A DNA stretch of 64,000 nucleotides from an uncultured bacterium (GTDB lineage Bacteria; Pseudomonadota; Alphaproteobacteria; Sphingomonadales; Sphingomonadaceae): NCBI GenBank assembly GCA_942636505.2, contig CALOGB020000221.1:248001-312000 (forward strand), given 5' to 3'. Position 1 is the stretch's first letter. The number at the start of each line of letters is the position of its first letter. The notes beneath the pieces were generated by a model. It was not told the origin of the DNA. It did not search any database and saw nothing but the letters and a program-made list of their open reading frames with translations. Positions 58,449-64,000 of this stretch are shown one piece after another. The translations under genes and the position numbers were made by a program.

Positions 58449-59681
58449 ATGCTCTACGATGCTTATGAATTCCAGCGTTCGATGATGGCCGGCGCCAGCA
58501 AGATGGCGAGCTTCGGCGCGGATATGCTCAACAATCCGGCAAACCCGTTTGCCTATTTGGGCGGCGGCACGGTGGTCGCGTCCGCGCTCGAAGTGTTCGC
58601 ACACGCGAATGCAACGCGTGGAAAGCCGGCGTTCGGCCTCGACACGACGACGATCGATGGCCGCGAGGTCGCAGTGCGCGAGGAGATCGTGCTGCGGAAG
58701 GACTTCGGGCAGCTGAAGCGCTTCGTCCGCGAGGGTGTCGAGGGCGGTCCGAAGCTGCTGATCGTCGCGCCGATGTCGGGCCATTACGCGACCTTGCTGC
58801 GCGGGACGGTCGAGCGGATGCTGCCGTTCGCCGACGTCTACATCACCGACTGGCGAGACGCGCGCAGTGTGCCGCTGTCGGCAGGACGGTTCGATCTAGA
58901 CGATTACATCGATTATCTGATCGAATATCTGGAGACGATCGGCGCGAACGAAGGGCAGGGGGGCACGCACATGCTGGCCGTCTGCCAGCCCTCGGTCCCC
59001 TGCTACGCCGCAGTTGCGTTGATGAGCGCGGACAAGAACCCGTGTCGTCCCAAGACGCTGACGATGATGGGCGGCCCAGTCGACACGCGCGAGGCGCCGA
59101 CTGCGGTCAACACGCTGGCGACCGAGCGCCCGCATGCGTGGTTCGAGCAGAACGTGATCGCGACCGTGCCGGGCAATTATCCGGGTGCGGGGCGGAAGGT
59201 GTATCCCGGCTTCCTGCAGCTTGCCGGGTTCATGTCGATGAATCTGGGCAACCACATGGTCTCGCATTGGGAGATGTATAAGCACCTCGTTCAAGGCGAT
59301 GGCGAGAGCGCGTCGCAGAGCCAGAATTTCTACGAGGAATACCGCTCGGTCTGCGACATGACCGCGGAATTCTATCTCCAGACGATCGACGTCGTGTTCC
59401 AGAACCATGCGCTGCCGCGGGGGATCATGACGCATCGCGGCCGGCCGGTCGATCCGGCGGCGATCACCGATATCGGTCTGCTCGCGGTCGAGGGTGAGCG
59501 CGACGATATTTCGGGCTTGGGCCAGACCAAGGCGGCGCTGACGCTGGCAACCGCGCTACCCGACGAGAAGAAGCGCTATCTGATGGCGGAAGGGGCCGGT
59601 CATTACGGCATCTTCAACGGCTCGCGTTGGCGGGACAAAATCGCGCCCGTGGTGGAAGAGTTCATCACCGCGAACGGGTAA
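58449..59681 (+). CDS. phaZ: Intracellular poly(3-hydroxybutyrate) depolymerase
   Basis: Cytosolic enzyme that mobilises PHB storage granules. 410 residues from the ATG at 58449. The nucleophile is Cys179 in AVCQPSVP (intracellular depolymerases use Cys in place of the Ser of secreted ones), with Asp in EGERDDISG and His in EGAGHYGIF completing the triad. N-terminal PHB-depolymerase helix MLYDAYEFQRSMM is present. No synthase gene (phaC) is in the window. Divergent from the ABC exporter. Confidence 0.94.
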   Translation: MLYDAYEFQRSMMAGASKMASFGADMLNNPANPFAYLGGGTVVASALEVFAHANATRGKPAFGLDTTTIDGREVAVREEIVLRKDFGQLKRFVREGVEGGPKLLIVAPMSGHYATLLRGTVERMLPFADVYITDWRDARSVPLSAGRFDLDDYIDYLIEYLETIGANEGQGGTHMLAVCQPSVPCYAAVALMSADKNPCRPKTLTMMGGPVDTREAPTAVNTLATERPHAWFEQNVIATVPGNYPGAGRKVYPGFLQLAGFMSMNLGNHMVSHWEMYKHLVQGDGESASQSQNFYEEYRSVCDMTAEFYLQTIDVVFQNHALPRGIMTHRGRPVDPAAITDIGLLAVEGERDDISGLGQTKAALTLATALPDEKKRYLMAEGAGHYGIFNGSRWRDKIAPVVEEFITANG

Positions 59682-59686
59682 GAGAA

Positions 59687-59713
59687 ATGGGCGGCCTTTT
59701 GCGGGCCGCCCAT
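59687..59713. terminator. Bidirectional hairpin between phaZ and the stress protein gene
   Basis: Perfect 10-bp stem ATGGGCGGCC / GGCCGCCCAT with a 7-base loop, filling the 39-base space between two convergent genes. T-runs are short on both sides (ATTT, TTTC). Confidence 0.7.
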
Positions 59714-59720
59714 ATTTGGT

Positions 59721-60203
59721 TCAGGCGATCGAGTTCACCACCGCGTGGCTGCTCGACTCGTCCGAGCGGATCGTGCCGCCGAACAGCATCTTGAGGCGGC
59801 CGCCGACCGAGATATCGGTTTCCCAAAGCTCGGCGCTGTCGATGTCGAAGCGCAGCAGCGTTAGGTTCGGGTCTTCCTTGCCGCCCGGAAACCATGCCTC
59901 GACCTGGTTGTTCCAGAGCTTGTCGATCTGCGTGCGGTCGTTCGACGTCGAGACGTCGCCGGCCATGCAGGCGAAGAAATCATGGCCCTTGCCGACGAAC
60001 TGCGCCATCGCCGCGCCGCCCTTGGCGATACGGTTGTCGCGACCGGCGAAGAAGAACAGCGCGTTGGGCTGATCGTCGTCGATCTGCGCGGTCATCGGCT
60101 CCGAATGCTCACCGTCGTTGAGGCCGATCATCACGAACGGGCTCGACTTCAGCTTCTCGATGAACTTCGCTGCGACTTCCTGCGGGGTATCCTTGTCGGC
60201 CAT
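59721..60203 (-). CDS. Pyridoxamine-phosphate-oxidase-like (general stress) protein
   Basis: 160 residues from the second of two ATGs (60203), because AGGAG is seven bases before it; the ATG at 60209 is too close. Flavin split-barrel fold: EKLKSSPFVMIGLND, PMTAQIDDDQPNALFFFAGRDN, AWFPGGKEDPNLTLLRF and the closing GGRLKMLFGGT. This matches the general-stress-protein-26-like branch of the PNPOx superfamily, which binds FMN or a deazaflavin and is not a vitamin B6 enzyme. Confidence 0.88.
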   Translation of the reverse strand: MADKDTPQEVAAKFIEKLKSSPFVMIGLNDGEHSEPMTAQIDDDQPNALFFFAGRDNRIAKGGAAMAQFVGKGHDFFACMAGDVSTSNDRTQIDKLWNNQVEAWFPGGKEDPNLTLLRFDIDSAELWETDISVGGRLKMLFGGTIRSDESSSHAVVNSIA

Positions 60204-60432
60204 CGTCATTCTCCTATTGGCTTGGATTGCCACTGAGAACGGGTGGGGCGGAGGTTGGTTGCGCGGGATCTGCGGTCGGCACACGCGCTGTTGCTGGATA
60301 AAACCGCGACCAACGGGCCATGTCGACGACCGCGGCAGTTCTGCGTCACCACGAAAAAACAGTGAATGCGATTTGCCGATCCGTGCCTCAAACAGGATTT
60401 AGTGAGGCGCATCTTACTGCTATTGCAGGACT

Positions 60433-61473
60433 ATGGAGAGTATTCATTCCGCCGTAACGGACGTTCGCGTCGAAGAGCGTGCCGCCGTCGACGCTCAGAC
60501 CTTCGCTACCGAAGTGGCGGGACGCTCTACCCCGGTGGTGTTGCGCGGGCAGGTTGCCCACTGGGCCAGCGTGCGGGCGGCGGAAGGTGGCGATGACGCG
60601 ACCGCAACGTATCTGGCCGGCCTCGGTGATGGCGGCAAGCCGATGGACGTGCTGATCGGCGGTCCCGAATTCGGTGGCCGCTTCTTCTATCGCGGCGATA
60701 ATCTGGAAGGCTTTAACTTTCACCGCGAGAAGGCCCCGTTGGCAGTCTTGCTGAGCGAATTGTTGCGGCTGTCCGGCATGCCCGAGGAAAAGAGGCATTT
60801 CCTGTATGCCAACGCGGCAACCGCGCCTGAGCATTTGCCGGGATGGTTGGCAGCCAATCCGATCAACCTGCCGCTGGGCGGAGCGACGCCAAGGCTGTGG
60901 ATAGGCAACGGATCGCAGACCGCGACACATTATGACGGCTCGACGAACCTTGCCTGCGTAGTCGCCGGCCGACGCCGCTTCACGCTGTTCCCGCCGGACC
61001 AGGTCGGCAATCTGTATATCGGACCACTCGACCGAACGCTGGCAGGGCCGCCGTCCAGCATGGTCGATCCGTTGGCACCGGACCTGCACCAGTTTCCGCG
61101 GTATGCCGAGGCGCTACGTCATGCACTGGTCGCCGATTTAGGGCCGGGTGATGCGTTGTTCATCCCGGCGATCTGGTGGCATCATGTTCAGGCGTTCGGG
61201 ACGCTCAACGTGTTGTGCAATTACTGGTGGGCGTTCGATCCGACGGTTTCGGCGTTTCACGCGATGGTCCATGCGATGATGGCGGTGCGCGATCGTCCGC
61301 CGGCGGAGAAGGCGGGGTGGCGGGCTTGGTTCGAGCATTATGTGTTCGGCGACGATGCGGCCGCGGCTGGCGATCATCTGCCCACGGCAGCGCGGGGCGT
61401 GCTCGGCCCAGCCTCGCCAGATCGTACCGAGCGGATCCGCGGCTATCTGTTGAAAGCGCTCCAGCGACGCTGA
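60433..61473 (+). CDS. JmjC/cupin-like 2-oxoglutarate oxygenase
   Basis: 346 residues, cytosolic. JmjC-like cupin: Fe ligands His166-x-Asp168 in ATHYDGS and a distal His in IWWHHVQAFG (250/251); STPVVLRG at the N-terminus and RRRFTLFPPDQ after the HxD are landmarks of the cupin_8 group. Such genes often lie beside tryptophan-halogenase-like genes and TonB-dependent receptors in sphingomonads, as here with halogenases. Target protein or metabolite unknown. A 195-base gap to the halogenase holds nothing recognised. Confidence 0.9.
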   Translation: MESIHSAVTDVRVEERAAVDAQTFATEVAGRSTPVVLRGQVAHWASVRAAEGGDDATATYLAGLGDGGKPMDVLIGGPEFGGRFFYRGDNLEGFNFHREKAPLAVLLSELLRLSGMPEEKRHFLYANAATAPEHLPGWLAANPINLPLGGATPRLWIGNGSQTATHYDGSTNLACVVAGRRRFTLFPPDQVGNLYIGPLDRTLAGPPSSMVDPLAPDLHQFPRYAEALRHALVADLGPGDALFIPAIWWHHVQAFGTLNVLCNYWWAFDPTVSAFHAMVHAMMAVRDRPPAEKAGWRAWFEHYVFGDDAAAAGDHLPTAARGVLGPASPDRTERIRGYLLKALQRR

Positions 61474-61668
61474 CCGAGTGCCGTCGATGAAGGCGGCCCA
61501 GGCAGGCGGCGGGTTCCAGTTGGTCGCCTTGCCGCCGTCATCGACGATGCTCGGGACGACCAGACGTCTTGCGGACCCGTTCGGGACCATCGAAACGCAA
61601 GCCGCGTCGGTCGAGTTTAGTCGCGGCCGCAACGATGGCGAGCGGCACGGGCATCGGCCGATACTGGT

Positions 61669-63156
61669 TTACGTCAACCTGGCGAGCGCATGGGCATGGG
61701 GTGGCATATGCGTCAGTGAAGTAGCGACTACGCGTTCGATCTGAGCCAACCGATTGGCGGCGGTCTCGATCGGTATGCCGTCGCAGATCGGATCGTAGCC
61801 TGAGACGGGGGCGTTCTGTCCGGTCAACACAGCGAGCCAGCTGGTTTCGTTGAACAGTTCATCGGCCTCTCGAAAGATGCGGCCGCCGGCGCGAAACAGT
61901 GCAAGCTTTTCGGCGAGCCCCTCCGGGATCGCTGCAGCTGCGCGGTCGCGCCAGAACGGTTCGGCGCGCGCATTCAAATGGTAATGCGCGACGAGGAAGT
62001 CTCGGATGCGACTGAATTCCGCGGTCATGATGCGGTTGTAGCGCTCGACCACTGCCGGGGCGGAAGGGACGCCCGTGGGCAACATCCTGAGCAGATGCTG
62101 CAATCCGCTTTGCACCAGATGAATGCTGGTGGATTCAAGCGGCTCCATGAACCCCGCGGACAGCCCCAGGGCGATGCAGTTGCCGCTCCAGAAGCGATTG
62201 CGATGGCCGGTAGCGAAACGGATCACACGAGGGTCGGCAAGCGTCTCGCCTTCCACCCCGGCCAGCAACGTAGCGGTCGCCTCGTCCTCGCTAATATGGC
62301 GGCTCGAGAAGACATGGCCGTTGCCGGTGCGGTGCTGCAGCGGGATACGCCAGCGCCAGCCGGCGCGTTCGGCGATCGCCCGGGTGAGCGGCAGCGGTGC
62401 GGCGTCGGCAACCGAGGGTACTGCGACGGCGCGGTCGCAAGGGAGCCATTCGGACCAGTCGGTCCATCCTGCCTCCATCGCGCCTTCGATCAAAAGTGCG
62501 CGAAAGCCGGAGCAGTCGATGAACAGGTCGCCGGCGATGCGGCTGCCGTCTGCGAGATGTACTGCCGCGATACCCGCCGCGCCGCGTTCGACGCGTTCGA
62601 CCAGCCCTTCATGGCGGACGACGCCGTATGCCTCGGCCTGCGTGCGCAAGAACGCGGCGTAGCGCCCGGCGTCGAAATGATAGGCATAGCCGATCCGCGA
62701 GAGGGGTGAGTTTCCATTTGCGATCGGCCGCGAGAAACGGCCGGCCTCCGCCGCGCGAGCTTCGAGCGAATAGGCACTCAGCGGAGCTGCGAGGCCCGCA
62801 TGCCGTGCACGCAACCATTGCGCCGTGAACGGTACGCCAGCGATGTCGGTCCCGATCTGACCGAACGGGTGGACGTAGGACTCGCCCGGACGCGTCCAGC
62901 CTTCGAAGCGGATGCCGAGCTTGTAGCTGCCGCCGGTCGCGCGAAGGAAGGCGTCCTCGTCGATCCCGAGCATCGCGTGGAAGGTACGGATCGGCGGTAT
63001 CGTCGCTTCGCCCACGCCGACCGTGGCGATATCGTCCGACTCGATCAGCGTCACGCGCGTGCCGGCGGGGCCGAGCAGCCGTCCGAACGCGACCGCGGCC
63101 ATCCAGCCCGCGGTGCCGCCCCCGACGATCGTTACCGATCGTAGCGCGTCGGTCAT
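61669..63156 (-). CDS. Tryptophan-halogenase-like flavoprotein (copy 1)
   Basis: 495 residues, FADH2-dependent halogenase fold. FAD loop VGGGTAGWMAA (11-21), Lys79 in GGSYKLG at the position of the catalytic Lys of PrnA-type halogenases, WRWRIP (267-272) matching the WxWxIP motif, and the EPLEST segment (338-343) with the active-site Glu. All key residues remain, so halogenation is chemically possible; sphingomonad members act on unknown substrates and may not use free tryptophan. Its start overlaps the end of the next copy by four bases. Confidence 0.88.
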   Translation of the reverse strand: MTDALRSVTIVGGGTAGWMAAVAFGRLLGPAGTRVTLIESDDIATVGVGEATIPPIRTFHAMLGIDEDAFLRATGGSYKLGIRFEGWTRPGESYVHPFGQIGTDIAGVPFTAQWLRARHAGLAAPLSAYSLEARAAEAGRFSRPIANGNSPLSRIGYAYHFDAGRYAAFLRTQAEAYGVVRHEGLVERVERGAAGIAAVHLADGSRIAGDLFIDCSGFRALLIEGAMEAGWTDWSEWLPCDRAVAVPSVADAAPLPLTRAIAERAGWRWRIPLQHRTGNGHVFSSRHISEDEATATLLAGVEGETLADPRVIRFATGHRNRFWSGNCIALGLSAGFMEPLESTSIHLVQSGLQHLLRMLPTGVPSAPAVVERYNRIMTAEFSRIRDFLVAHYHLNARAEPFWRDRAAAAIPEGLAEKLALFRAGGRIFREADELFNETSWLAVLTGQNAPVSGYDPICDGIPIETAANRLAQIERVVATSLTHMPPHAHALARLT

Positions 63157-64000
63157 GCGCGCACACGCGTCGGGCTGGTACGGGTGAGATAGTCTTCGTG
63201 ACGCGGCATCCGGGCTGCGGCGTCGGCGAACATCGCGCGCAAACGATCAAACCGTGCATCTACGTCGCGCGCGTCGACCGTATCGGCAAGACGGTCCCAG
63301 CCCTCGGGGACGATGCCTTGCCCCAGCAACACTGCGACCCAGCTTGCTTCGGCGAACAGATCGTCCTCCCATCGGAACAGTCGTCCGCGACGTCGCCACA
63401 GGGCAATCTTCTCGGCCAGACTATCGGGAATCGCCCGCGCACCGGCATCGCGCCAGAACGGGGAATCGGTCCGACGCGTCGCGTGATAGTGAAGCACGAG
63501 GAAGTCGCGAACCTGATCGAACTGCGTTTCGGCGAGACGATTATAGGTATCGATCTCGACCGGCGAAAAACCTTGGTCGGGGAACAACGCCAGCAGCTTC
63601 GAGATACCGGTCTGCACCATGTGGATACTGGTGGATTCGAGCGGCTCGGTGAAGCCGGAGGCTAGGCCGAGCGCGACGACGTTGCCTATCCACTGTTTTC
63701 GGCGCCGCCCGGCTGTGAAGCGAAGAACGCGAGGGTCGGCAAGCGGCGGCCCATCTACACCGTCGAGCAAGGTCGCTGCGGCCTCGTCGTCCGAGCAATG
63801 CGCGCTGCTGTAGACATACCCGTTGCCGGTACGGTGTTGCAGCGGAATGCGCCATTGCCAGCCGCTCGCTTGCGCGGTCGAGCGGGTGTACGGCGTGATT
63901 GCGGTGCCGATATTGGCGGTCGGCATCGCAACGGCCCGGTCGCAGGGCAACCAGCGCGTCCAGTCCTCGTAACTGGCACCGAGTGCCTGCTCGATCAACA
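63153..64000 (-). CDS. Tryptophan-halogenase-like flavoprotein (copy 2, 5' part outside window)
   Basis: The last ~282 residues of a second halogenase, running off the right edge, so the FAD loop and catalytic Lys are not visible. The WQWRIP motif, HRTGNGYVYSS and GFTEPLESTSIHMV line up closely with copy 1, so this is a tandem duplicate that has diverged. Upstream of copy 1 in the same transcript. Confidence 0.85.
   Translation of the reverse strand, partial: LIEQALGASYEDWTRWLPCDRAVAMPTANIGTAITPYTRSTAQASGWQWRIPLQHRTGNGYVYSSAHCSDDEAAATLLDGVDGPPLADPRVLRFTAGRRRKQWIGNVVALGLASGFTEPLESTSIHMVQTGISKLLALFPDQGFSPVEIDTYNRLAETQFDQVRDFLVLHYHATRRTDSPFWRDAGARAIPDSLAEKIALWRRRGRLFRWEDDLFAEASWVAVLLGQGIVPEGWDRLADTVDARDVDARFDRLRAMFADAAARMPRHEDYLTRTSPTRVRA

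Noticed and set aside
61478..61744. Short plus-strand frame between the cupin gene and the halogenase
   Set aside because: Overlaps the end of the halogenase gene, has no ribosome site and no recognisable domain.

Overview
The window is GC-rich DNA from an alphaproteobacterium, most likely a Sphingomonas or close relative. The evidence is a complete alphaproteobacterial-style dcw cluster, an NDUFA12-type complex I accessory protein, a two-domain cold-shock protein, a type-2 dGTPase, and the pairing of a JmjC-cupin gene with tryptophan-halogenase-like genes that is typical of sphingomonads and Caulobacter relatives. No rRNA, tRNA, CRISPR array, insertion sequence or prophage was recognised, so this reads as core chromosome.

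Layout. 1-2.6 kb: an RcnB/glycine-zipper envelope protein (cut by the left edge) and a polytopic membrane protein. 3-6.4 kb: a minus-strand operon running pdhC (E2), a small membrane protein, a YciA-like thioesterase, then lpdA (E3). 6.5-13.4 kb: a universal stress protein, a PAS/winged-helix regulator with a good promoter, an M28 peptidase, a GGDEF-EAL protein and a fatty acyl-AMP ligase. 13.5-20.4 kb: recX, cold-shock and DUF192 genes, the NDUFA12 homologue, a DUF2155 gene whose end overlaps aat on the other strand, a ParA-like ATPase, a lipoprotein, a 57-residue small protein, cysK and a small membrane protein.

20.8-39.8 kb is the division and cell wall cluster: mraZ-rsmH-ftsL-ftsI-murE-murF-mraY-murD-ftsW-murG-murC-murB-ddl-ftsQ-ftsA-ftsZ. 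Nearly every junction is a 4-base overlap. Together these genes make the UDP-MurNAc-pentapeptide (MurB-F, Ddl), move it to lipids I and II (MraY, MurG), and build and power the septum (FtsZ, A, Q, L, W, I). It is followed by a TPR/SPOR protein and dgt.

43.5-52 kb: a small secreted protein, a DUF1800/DUF1501 pair, argS with a SPOR protein, a stretch of about 670 bases with no convincing gene, a small conserved-looking protein and glpD. 52-64 kb: rnr, two tandem look-alike small membrane proteins, a saccharopine-dehydrogenase-like reductase, a TfoX-N protein, an MsbA-type ABC exporter, an intracellular PHB depolymerase, a flavin-binding split-barrel stress protein, a JmjC-cupin protein and two tandem flavin halogenase-like genes, the second cut by the right edge.

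The most notable structure is a set of palindromic, REP-pair-like elements of about 50-130 bases scattered through the window. Most lie between genes, but three sit inside the dcw cluster. One is a 99-base in-frame insert in murD that adds 33 residues. One forms the 5' coding end of murB. One separates murE from murF and supplies the Shine-Dalgarno sequence of murF. A three-copy, 10-bp-periodic candidate MraZ operator lies upstream of mraZ.
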